DNA from: an uncultured Coprococcus sp.
Lineage (GTDB): Bacteria > Bacillota > Clostridia > Lachnospirales > Lachnospiraceae
Direction: 5' to 3'
Assembly: GCA_900548315.1 (NCBI GenBank)
Contig: URJU01000035.1
Coordinates: 1-14,736, forward strand
Length of the DNA: 14,736 bases
Shown: positions 9,176-14,736 of the stretch, piece after piece
Numbering within the stretch: the first letter of the stretch is position 1
Layout of the letters: every line of letters starts with the position of its first letter
Notes under the pieces: model-generated
Databases searched by the model: none
What the model was told of the DNA's origin: nothing
The model's input: only the letters and a program-made list of their open reading frames with translations
Made by a program: the position numbers and the translations under genes

Positions 9176-9231
9176 CAGATGACTTCAAAGCCCCTAAACT
9201 ATCTATAATTTACGGGTTTCAAAGTCATCTG
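9176..9231 (-). promoter_or_regulatory. Long imperfect hairpin in the 5' leader of the giant gene
   Basis: The arms at 9231-9214 and 9193-9176 (minus strand) are 18 bases each with a 20-base loop. The outer 10 bp (CAGATGACTT and complement) are perfect and the inner part pairs CCC with GGG around a short imperfect stretch. The stem sits about 40 bases upstream of the start codon. It is followed by TATTTT, so a weak attenuator is possible; a protein-binding or mRNA-stability element is equally possible. I could not match it to a known riboswitch class. Confidence 0.5.
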
Positions 9232-9266
9232 CGCAGTTTTGCCCTTGTTGTTTGTTGTTCCTTTCA

Positions 9267-9295
9267 ATTATAAATTATCATTTTTTTCATGTACA
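9267..9295 (-). promoter_or_regulatory. Candidate sigma-A promoter for the giant gene
   Basis: Consensus -10 TATAAT (9272-9267) with a weak -35 TGTACA (9295-9290) and a 17-base spacer containing an A7 tract. Transcription would start near 9260 and give a leader of about 120 bases that includes the hairpin. An overlapping alternative, TTGGTT-18-GATAAT, is also present. The remaining intergenic bases (9296-9360) are A+T-rich with nothing else recognisable. Confidence 0.55.
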
Positions 9296-9360
9296 CTAAC
9301 CAAACGGATAGTAATAAACTGCATTTTCATGTTTTTGCCTGATTTTATATCTTTATATAT

Positions 9361-9407
9361 AAAAAAAGAGGAATGAATGCCATTATGACTATCCATTCCT
9401 CTTTTTT
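9361..9407 (-). terminator. Intrinsic terminator of the ABC transporter operon
   Basis: Perfect 14-bp inverted repeat (9362-9375 with 9394-9407; core GAGGAATG/CATTCCTC) around an 18-base loop. On the minus strand a run of T follows the stem, about 50 bases after the permease stop. The A and T tracts are symmetric, so it could also act on + strand transcripts, although no + strand gene is seen. Confidence 0.88.
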
Positions 9408-9459
9408 CAATATAATTATAACTAGTTAATACAGCCGATTTTTACACAACATTATATTA

Positions 9460-11970
9460 CTACTCCACCGACTTAAGCGATTCCGCCATATTTATCTTAT
9501 CAAGCTTGACTGACATAACTCTGTTAACAAGAAAATTGAACACAAATGTCAGAACGATACTGTACACATAGCTCATCGGCGCTATATATGTATCAAATGC
9601 GACCATATCCACCTTGATCTGTCCTATGACAAATGCATGCAAAAACACTCCAAGCACAAGTCCCACAGCGATTCCAAATGTCGTCAGGACTCTGTTCTCC
9701 CTGAATACATAAGCTGAAGTCTCGTTTTTGAAAAATCCCAGAACCTTTATGGTTGCTATCTCCCTGATTCGCTCTGTGATATTGATATTTGTCAGGTTGT
9801 AGAGGACGATAAATGCAAGCGCACCAGCCGAGAGTATGACTACAATTACTATATAATTCAGACTCTCCATCATCTTGGATATCCTGTTCTTCATATCATT
9901 GTTGATAGTCACTGACGCTGTTGCTGCATCACCCATAAGATCAGCAGATATCTCGTGCGAATCTGCGCCTTCCTTAAGATTGAAGTACACCGATTTGTAC
10001 TGAGGTGCTTCCCCCATCTGATCCTCATATGTTTCAGGTGATATATACACATAGTTGTATACATGATTCCTGAATATGCCTGATACGGAGACTCTTATCT
10101 CTTTCATCTCGCTGTCTCTGACCGTTATTACATCGCCTGTTTTGAGGTCGTACTGTTCTGCCAGCGCAGTATTGATCACAGCTTCCCCTTTGCCCGGATA
10201 TTCTATCTTCGCGCCATCTTTATCCGCCAACTTCATATACCTGTCAACGTGCTCAGGTTCTTCCATGATGACCATGTTCACGGACTTTACGCCACCATCA
10301 TGAACCAGATCCCAGGTAGATTCACTGACGAGATCATAACAGGAGGTATCCTCCTCCAGCAGGTCTTTCAGACTACGGAAACGTTCATCTTCTTCTCCAT
10401 CACCCGCAATCGATGTATTCAGCGTTATCACTCCATCTCCGACCTGTATCTCCCCATATTGATTGTCCGCAAATCCGCTTATGGAATCATTTATTCCAAA
10501 GCCTGTGAGCAGCAGCGCGGTACAGCCGCTTATTCCTATTATCATCATGAAAAATCGTTTCTTATATCTGAATACATTTCTGACACTTACCTTCCTCAGA
10601 AATTTCAGTCTCTTCCATATAAATGGGATATGCTCAAGGAACACCCTCTTGCCTGGTTTCGGAGCCTTAGGCCTCATAAGACTTGCCGCAGTCTCGGAAA
10701 GCTCGTATCTGCAGGAAAACCAGGTTGTGCCAACAGTACACAGAAGTGAGGCTGCCAGCACTCCAATAACCAGCATCCAGTCTGTGGTTCTCTCAAGCGG
10801 CAAATGTATATACATCATATTATATGCATACCAGATAACCTCCGGAAATACATATGTACCTATAAGATATCCACCTGCACATCCTACTACAGCTGCAGTT
10901 CCCGAATAGATCATATATTTTCCCATGATAGCCGCCTTGCCATAGCCGAGAGCCTTCAGCATGCCTATCATAGAGCGCTGTTCCTCAACCATTCTGTTCA
11001 TGGTAGTCATACACACGAGCACGGCAACCAATATGAAGAATACCGGAAATACCTTTGCAACTCCATTTACTATATCTGAATCGCTCTCAAAGCAGACATA
11101 TCCGATATTCGTCTCCCTGCCTAGTATGTAATAGTTCACACCATCTGCATCATCCAGCGTTATGTCCTTCACCATATCCTCCGTCATACCCTTTGCCATG
11201 AGGATATCCTTATATCTGTCCAGTACACTGGCCTTACATATTGACTCCCATTCGTCTTTCCTGTCGTCTATATAGTCTTCATACTCATCGGCATACATAT
11301 CAAACTTTCTGTCAAATTTCACATACACATCGGTGTAGCATTCGCTGTCAAATGCTTCAGGGCTGACATATACAAAGCCCGCGATCTTACCGTTTCCAAG
11401 GGTTGTGGTGCCTCTTTCAAAATTAATATAAAGTGGGGAGTTGACAGTTCCGACAACGGTGAACTTCTTCACCTTCAGGATATCCTGTGTACTGCTGTCC
11501 TCACCTTCTGCAGCATCGTCATCTGCCACCTCCATGACATCACCTATCTTTATACTGTCCATCTTGGCATCTACAACACATTCATCTTCCTTTTCCGGCA
11601 TGCGTCCGTCCACAAGACTCAGTTTGTTGATGTTTTCCGGAACTGACATAGTCTTCAACACCCTGTCATTTTCGCCCTGGTTCTCGTATAGGACGTCCAG
11701 GCTGTAACCGCCCTCTGCGTACAGCACATCCTTCTCCCCGGCAAATGAATCCACGTCATCATCCGTGTATCCCAGAGTTGACAGAAGATGCAGATCAAAG
11801 AAATTTCCCTCGTCAAGGAATTTTGATATGGTATTCATCATATCCGGCTTCGTCATCTTGAGACCCGAGAAGAATCCCACGCCCAGTGCTATGATCGCCA
11901 TGATGGCTGCAAATCTTCCAAATGTATTTTTTATCTCACGAAATGTCGTGCGTCTCATCATTGATTTCAT
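9460..11970 (-). CDS. FtsX/MacB-like ABC transporter permease, 8 TM, two large extracytoplasmic domains
   Basis: 836 residues. TM1 at about 19-38 is followed by an extracytoplasmic domain of about 265 residues, with the GRMPEKEDECVVD motif common in MacB-type periplasmic-core domains. TM2-4 lie at about 305-327, 351-374 and 397-416, and TM5 at 471-492. A second extracytoplasmic domain (about 493-700) precedes TM6-8 (701-725, 761-782, 796-817). This is the duplicated FtsX layout of large Firmicutes permeases. Coupling-helix-like MVEEQRSMIGMLKALGY and ERIREIATIKVLGF follow TM2 and TM6. I chose MKSMM because it lies 7 bases after the ATPase stop with AGGTGG overlapping that stop; an upstream ATG at 12015 lies inside the ATPase gene. 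The substrate is unknown. Family members move peptides, lipids or lipoproteins, or act as mechanotransmitters. Confidence 0.92.
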   Translation of the reverse strand: MKSMMRRTTFREIKNTFGRFAAIMAIIALGVGFFSGLKMTKPDMMNTISKFLDEGNFFDLHLLSTLGYTDDDVDSFAGEKDVLYAEGGYSLDVLYENQGENDRVLKTMSVPENINKLSLVDGRMPEKEDECVVDAKMDSIKIGDVMEVADDDAAEGEDSSTQDILKVKKFTVVGTVNSPLYINFERGTTTLGNGKIAGFVYVSPEAFDSECYTDVYVKFDRKFDMYADEYEDYIDDRKDEWESICKASVLDRYKDILMAKGMTEDMVKDITLDDADGVNYYILGRETNIGYVCFESDSDIVNGVAKVFPVFFILVAVLVCMTTMNRMVEEQRSMIGMLKALGYGKAAIMGKYMIYSGTAAVVGCAGGYLIGTYVFPEVIWYAYNMMYIHLPLERTTDWMLVIGVLAASLLCTVGTTWFSCRYELSETAASLMRPKAPKPGKRVFLEHIPFIWKRLKFLRKVSVRNVFRYKKRFFMMIIGISGCTALLLTGFGINDSISGFADNQYGEIQVGDGVITLNTSIAGDGEEDERFRSLKDLLEEDTSCYDLVSESTWDLVHDGGVKSVNMVIMEEPEHVDRYMKLADKDGAKIEYPGKGEAVINTALAEQYDLKTGDVITVRDSEMKEIRVSVSGIFRNHVYNYVYISPETYEDQMGEAPQYKSVYFNLKEGADSHEISADLMGDAATASVTINNDMKNRISKMMESLNYIVIVVILSAGALAFIVLYNLTNINITERIREIATIKVLGFFKNETSAYVFRENRVLTTFGIAVGLVLGVFLHAFVIGQIKVDMVAFDTYIAPMSYVYSIVLTFVFNFLVNRVMSVKLDKINMAESLKSVE

Positions 11971-11977
11971 AGGCCAC

Positions 11978-12679
11978 CTACCATTCCAGATCTTCAACGT
12001 TCCTGATGTTATCATTCATAACCACTTTCTCCACAGTTCCGCTCTTAACCGTGATGACTCTGTCCGCCATGGCTGTGAGTGCCTGGTTATGCGTTATGAC
12101 TATAACTGTCGTTCCCGTATTTCTGCATGTATCCTGAAGGAGCTTCAACACAGCCTTGCCCGTGTTGTAGTCAAGCGCGCCCGTCGGCTCATCGCAGAGC
12201 AGGAGTTTCGGATTCTTCGCCAGCGCCCTCGCTATGGCAACCCTCTGCTGCTCACCACCGGAGAGCTGTGCCGGGAAGTTCGCCATACGGTCCTCAAGTC
12301 CCACCTGTTTAAGAACCGTTGCAGCATCCAGCGGCTCCTTGCAGATCTGGGCTGCAAGCTCCACGTTCTCAAGCGCTGTGAGGTTCTGTACCAGATTGTA
12401 GAACTGGAACACGAATCCCACATCATACCTTCTGTATGCCGTGAGCTGTCTCTTATTCAGAGTTGATATCTCTCTGCCATCCAGCTTCACACTGCCGCTT
12501 GTCAGAGTGTCCATACCGCCGAGTATATTCAAGATAGTGGTCTTGCCCGCACCGGAGGCTCCGACTATGACACAAAACTCGCCCTTTTCTATCTCGAAAT
12601 TCACATCGCGGAGAGCATTGATCTCCACCTCCCCTGTCTTATATACCTTTTTTACATCACGAAATTCTACGTAGCTCAT
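11978..12679 (-). CDS. ABC transporter ATP-binding protein, MacB/LolD type
   Basis: 233 residues, full length for the family. Walker A GASGAGKTT (40-48), Q-loop Gln92 in FVFQFYNLVQNLTALENV, signature LSGGEQQ (139-145), Walker B LLLCDE (159-164), D-loop GALD (167-170) and switch His197 are all present. NLxxxLTxxENVxLA and EPTGALD are typical of ATPases that partner FtsX-like permeases. I prefer the start MSYVEF at 12679, preceded by AAAGGA. An in-frame ATG at 12718 would put the N-terminus inside the predicted -10 box and add 13 unusual residues. It forms an operon with the permease, 7 bases apart. No histidine kinase or response regulator is adjacent, unlike bacitracin-type systems. Confidence 0.95.
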   Translation of the reverse strand: MSYVEFRDVKKVYKTGEVEINALRDVNFEIEKGEFCVIVGASGAGKTTILNILGGMDTLTSGSVKLDGREISTLNKRQLTAYRRYDVGFVFQFYNLVQNLTALENVELAAQICKEPLDAATVLKQVGLEDRMANFPAQLSGGEQQRVAIARALAKNPKLLLCDEPTGALDYNTGKAVLKLLQDTCRNTGTTVIVITHNQALTAMADRVITVKSGTVEKVVMNDNIRNVEDLEW

Positions 12680-12716
12680 ACTGCACCATCCTTTCACACA
12701 TTTGCCACTTTTTATC

Positions 12717-12746
12717 ATAATAACATTGATACTTTTTTCATTTCAA
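12717..12746 (-). promoter_or_regulatory. Candidate promoter of the ABC operon
   Basis: TTGAAA (12746-12741), an 18-base spacer and TATTAT (12722-12717), placed just after the upstream terminator and about 40 bases before the ATPase start. It is the only good match in the short gap. Confidence 0.5.
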
Positions 12747-12756
12747 GTCACTCCAC

Positions 12757-12795
12757 AAAAAAATCCCCCATACCTGCCTTTCGCAGATACGGGGG
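12757..12795 (-). terminator. Strong intrinsic terminator of the 41-residue protein gene
   Basis: A 13-base stem (12795-12783 with 12777-12765) closes a 5-base GAAAG loop and is followed by seven T on the minus strand. Two positions that mismatch in the + strand transcript become G-U pairs in the minus transcript. This shows which strand it serves. It lies 18 bases after the stop of the small gene. Confidence 0.92.
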
Positions 12796-12812
12796 ACTTT
12801 CATCTCATATCA

Positions 12813-12938
12813 CTACTTATGCTTTTTTGACTTTGGTGTAGCTGGTTCTTCAGCTGCTGCAGCGTTATGATTTGCTGTCGCATATACCTTCTGAACTGCT
12901 TTCTTTTTCTTCAATGGATGCTTTGGGTTTTTATCCAT
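12813..12938 (-). CDS. Small Lys/Ala-rich basic protein, 41 residues, unknown function
   Basis: ATG at 12938, TAG at 12813-12815, with AAAGGAAG 8 bases before the start. The product starts MDKNPKHPLKKKK, has a central VQKVYATANHNAAAA stretch, and ends PATPKSKKHK. It is strongly basic at both ends with no membrane segment or signal peptide. I do not recognise a family. Reality is supported by the ribosome site, a near-consensus promoter 116 bases upstream and a strong terminator just downstream, which make a monocistronic transcript of about 290 bases. The charge suggests nucleic-acid or ribosome binding, but that is inference. It could also be a small RNA that happens to carry a short frame. 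The lysines use both AAA and AAG. Confidence 0.72.
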   Translation of the reverse strand: MDKNPKHPLKKKKAVQKVYATANHNAAAAEEPATPKSKKHK

Positions 12939-12951
12939 TTTGAACACTTCC

Positions 12952-12984
12952 TTTCTGTTTTCCTAAAATGTTATATAACAGAAA
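12952..12984 (-). promoter_or_regulatory. Leader hairpin just upstream of the small gene's ribosome site
   Basis: TTTCTGTT (12984-12977) pairs with AACAGAAA (12959-12952), immediately before GGAAG and the start. The left arm overlaps a perfect 12-base palindrome TGTTATATAACA (12980-12969), so two folds compete. A further short stem, ACCG-TT-CGGT, lies upstream near 12998-13007. The leader may modulate translation, or the palindrome may be a repressor site. Confidence 0.35.
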
Positions 12985-13053
12985 TCTGCAGTGCATATAC
13001 CGAACGGTCATTTGCACCACCGGTTGTGCTATCCTTTTCTTATCTTTGACTAT

Positions 13054-13082
13054 GTTATAGTCCTCTTTATTAGCAATGTCAA
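13054..13082 (-). promoter_or_regulatory. Near-consensus sigma-A promoter of the small gene
   Basis: Perfect -35 TTGACA (13082-13077), 17-base spacer, -10 TATAAC (13059-13054). The predicted start is near 13047, giving a leader of about 109 bases. It is the strongest promoter match in the window. The remaining upstream bases (13083-13162) hold nothing I recognise. Confidence 0.82.
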
Positions 13083-13162
13083 GAGATGAGTGCTAGTTAT
13101 TTTGTGAAGAATTTGTGAAACCGTCTATGTCAATATCAGGTCAGCTCTTCTAAGCGGGAACA

Positions 13163-13191
13163 GGGACGGAGGGGTCAAGCCCCTCCGTCCC
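13163..13191. repeat. Perfect GC-rich palindrome, REP-like element or terminator stem
   Basis: Two perfect 12-base arms (GGGACGGAGGGG and its complement) surround a 5-base TCAAG loop, 21 bases past the acyltransferase stop. It is much more GC-rich than its surroundings. On the minus strand no T run follows, so it is a poor standard terminator there. On the + strand the tail is only CATTTATTTT. It resembles the dispersed repetitive palindromes of Clostridia genomes as I recall them. It may still stabilise or end the acyltransferase mRNA. Confidence 0.6.
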
Positions 13192-13212
13192 CATTTATTT
13201 TGCGAAATATAA

Positions 13213-14265
13213 CTACCTTTGGGAAATTCCTCGTTTTTCAACATTTTTATTTATGCCTGTTATGAACTTTTTAAGCATTACAAACACAAAAGTTGCCGCT
13301 AAAACAATGGCACATCTTGCTGCTACAATCAGCAATCCTCCCTTTGTAGATGGAAACTGGAAATATTGCAGCATAAATGTCTTAATATGTGCCATAACTT
13401 TCTGATCTAGCGAATGAAACATAAAAATATACAGAGAATTATTGCCACACCATTTCAGAAAACTATTTACAATCTTTACATGTTCAATACCCTGGGCAAG
13501 TTTAACAATCCAATAAGTTCCACACACAGCTCCAACCATTGAAAAGATTCCATAATAGACATTTGCATTGGATCTCACCATACCATAATTTATTGCAATA
13601 ATCCATATAACAAGACATACAATCGGAATACTTATAAATCCTTTTCCAATTTTTGTCTCAAAAATCTCTGCTTTCCTTATTACTTGTCCTATGTACATAA
13701 ATACCATAACTCCCATAGCCTGAGAAATTCCAAATGGCAGCCATACATAATCACTAAACTGAATTCCCATAACTGAAACTAACAATGTGAGCATCCACAT
13801 CGGAACTTTATACTTCTTTGATATATCATTCAAGAAATGATACATAAGTTGAGCAGAAAACATGGTCAACATAAACCACTGCATTCCTATTTTTCCTACA
13901 TGCAACATACATGCATCCGCACGCATCTTTGACGGATTTCCATATAGACACAAAAGCATATATTTTCCCAAAAGTGTCCAACTAAAATCTCTGGACATCA
14001 ACATATATAGGAATCTAACTACTGATACTACTACGTACGGAACTAAAAGTTGTTTTGCCTTAACCTTTATTAACTGTCCTGTTGATCTGCGTTCTTCTTT
14101 CATACACCATCCTGACAGAATAAAGAACAAGGGCATATGGAATGAAAAAATTATTTTGCTTAATATCCTTATATCGGTAAGCTGTGCTGTGTGTCCAATA
14201 ATCACACACAAAATAGCTAAGCCTTTAGCTATATCAATATACGAAACTCTTTTTTTATTATTCAT
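13213..14265 (-). CDS. Membrane acyltransferase, acyltransferase-3 / fucose 4-O-acetylase-like
   Basis: 350 residues, about 10 hydrophobic segments, normal length for a stand-alone acyltransferase-3 protein without an SGNH domain. The N-terminus has the family pattern YIDIAKGLAILCVIIGH (9-25, conserved His25), followed by FSFHMPLFFILSGW (40-53). The C-terminal half has WCGNNSLYIFMFHS, also typical. These enzymes transfer acetyl or similar groups to sugars of surface polysaccharides or wall polymers at the membrane. The acceptor cannot be told from sequence. The start overlaps the end of the regulator gene by 8 bases, with GGAGGAGGA 5 bases upstream, which implies translational coupling. The gene is more A+T-rich than the genes to its left and uses CAA, CGA and ATT more freely, which hints at separate origin. 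Confidence 0.9.
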   Translation of the reverse strand: MNNKKRVSYIDIAKGLAILCVIIGHTAQLTDIRILSKIIFSFHMPLFFILSGWCMKEERRSTGQLIKVKAKQLLVPYVVVSVVRFLYMLMSRDFSWTLLGKYMLLCLYGNPSKMRADACMLHVGKIGMQWFMLTMFSAQLMYHFLNDISKKYKVPMWMLTLLVSVMGIQFSDYVWLPFGISQAMGVMVFMYIGQVIRKAEIFETKIGKGFISIPIVCLVIWIIAINYGMVRSNANVYYGIFSMVGAVCGTYWIVKLAQGIEHVKIVNSFLKWCGNNSLYIFMFHSLDQKVMAHIKTFMLQYFQFPSTKGGLLIVAARCAIVLAATFVFVMLKKFITGINKNVEKRGISQR

Positions 14266-14734
14266 GAGATTCCTCCTCCACTGGCTTTGTCAGCTGTCTG
14301 CCGTCAAATGCTTTTATAACCGCCTCCCCCGGAATCTTATTGCATCTTGCATATTCGACCATGACCACCATCTCTATGGCATGTATCGCCTGATCGTCCA
14401 ATTGATTACGAATATCCTTATTTTCTATAGTAATAAACGAAGACAATGGTCTGCCTATACTATCTGACCTCGAGCCATTACAAATTCTCTCTGGAAATAA
14501 CCCCTCATTTCTGAGCATTTCATGTGTCTGTTCATTGTTGTCAAACACAAGCACAAGCGACAAATATACACTCCACGACATCTTCCTGCGTTTTGTTTCC
14601 ATCGATGAATATGTCTGTCTGGAGATTCCAACTATATTACTAAGTTCTTCCTGTGACATGCCAAGCTTTATACGGAGCACAGGAAGTTCATCAACAAATC
14701 TGGATATAAGTTCTTGTTTTTCGCTCTCACTCAT
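14258..14734 (-). CDS. Cro/CI (XRE)-family helix-turn-helix regulator
   Basis: 158 residues from the ATG at 14734. Only two bases lie upstream in the window, so the start could be further out and its promoter and ribosome site cannot be judged. The HTH lies at about 17-55: LRIKLGMSQEELSNIVGISRQTYSSMETKRRKMSW, with SQEEL as first helix and SRQTYSSME as recognition helix. A short hydrophobic helix (YLSLVLVF) follows. The C-terminal part (about 70-158) is unassigned, acidic at the end, and may be a sensing or dimerisation region. Its end overlaps the acyltransferase start, so it probably regulates its own operon; that is inference. Confidence 0.87.
   Translation of the reverse strand: MSESEKQELISRFVDELPVLRIKLGMSQEELSNIVGISRQTYSSMETKRRKMSWSVYLSLVLVFDNNEQTHEMLRNEGLFPERICNGSRSDSIGRPLSSFITIENKDIRNQLDDQAIHAIEMVVMVEYARCNKIPGEAVIKAFDGRQLTKPVEEESHE
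14271..14279 (-). promoter_or_regulatory. Strong ribosome binding site of the acyltransferase inside the regulator gene
   Basis: GGAGGAGGA on the minus strand, 5 bases before the ATG at 14265, lies within the last codons of the regulator gene. It allows separate or coupled initiation in the overlapping pair. Confidence 0.8.
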
Positions 14735-14736
14735 CC

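Noticed and set aside
9138..9265. c-di-GMP or other known riboswitch before the giant gene
   Set aside because: A GGGCAAAAC stretch hinted at the c-di-GMP-I class, but the required GACGCAAAGCC-type core and second conserved stem are absent.
11971..12015. Upstream in-frame start for the permease
   Set aside because: It lies within the ATPase coding end. The ATG at 11970 has AGGTGG before it and puts the basic MMRRTTFREIKN segment just ahead of TM1, as in the family.
10249..12466. + strand frames of 148-233 codons opposite the ABC operon (10249-10749, 10463-10909, 11765-12466)
   Set aside because: They are antisense to clearly recognised ATPase and permease genes and have no domain or ribosome-site support.
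12680..12718. Upstream in-frame start for the ATPase
   Set aside because: It overlaps the predicted -10 box and adds 13 residues not typical of the family. The ATG at 12679 has AAAGGA upstream and starts at the usual family N-terminus.
13163..13191. Transposon end or attachment site
   Set aside because: The arms are too close together (5-base loop) and no target duplication, integrase or transposase is seen. A REP-like palindrome or terminator stem fits better.

Overview
The window looks like chromosomal DNA from a gut Clostridia species, most likely Lachnospiraceae. This rests on codon use (AGA for Arg, frequent ATA, GCA and GAT), AGGAGG-like ribosome sites, Firmicutes sigma-A promoters with 17-18 base spacers, and gene content. 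A Coprococcus/Roseburia-like host is a guess. All convincing genes are on the minus strand, so the window is transcribed from right to left.

Right end (14734 to 13213): a Cro/CI-type helix-turn-helix regulator overlaps by 8 bases a membrane-bound acyltransferase of the OafA/fucose-4-O-acetylase type. The acyltransferase is visibly more A+T-rich than the genes to its left. A perfect 12-bp GC-rich palindrome of REP-like appearance lies just past it.

Middle (13082 to 12757): a self-contained small transcription unit. It has a near-consensus promoter (TTGACA-17-TATAAC), a structured leader of about 110 bases, an unrecognised 41-residue Lys/Ala-rich protein, and a strong intrinsic terminator.

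Next (12746 to 9360): a two-gene operon for a MacB/LolD-type ABC ATPase and an 8-TM FtsX-like permease with two large extracytoplasmic domains. It ends in a perfect 14-bp stem terminator.

Left part (9295 to 1): one giant secreted protein gene fills the left 62% of the window. The frame stays open from its ATG at 9137 to base 1, giving at least 3045 codons with the C-terminus outside the window. The order is signal peptide, FG-GAP-like calcium-loop repeats, two related Ser/Thr-rich beta segments that recall beta-pore-forming toxins, FnIII, Ig-like domains, then about 13 divergent InlB/Listeria-Bacteroides-type repeats. Its leader carries an 18-bp imperfect hairpin. Every + strand frame in this region, and the shorter minus frames, are shadows of it.

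Functional picture (inference): this is a cell-surface module. The giant protein probably binds a host, glycan or bacterial partner. The ABC exporter and acyltransferase may act on the envelope, but the sequence does not show that the units work together. I see no tRNA, rRNA, CRISPR array, transposase or phage gene.
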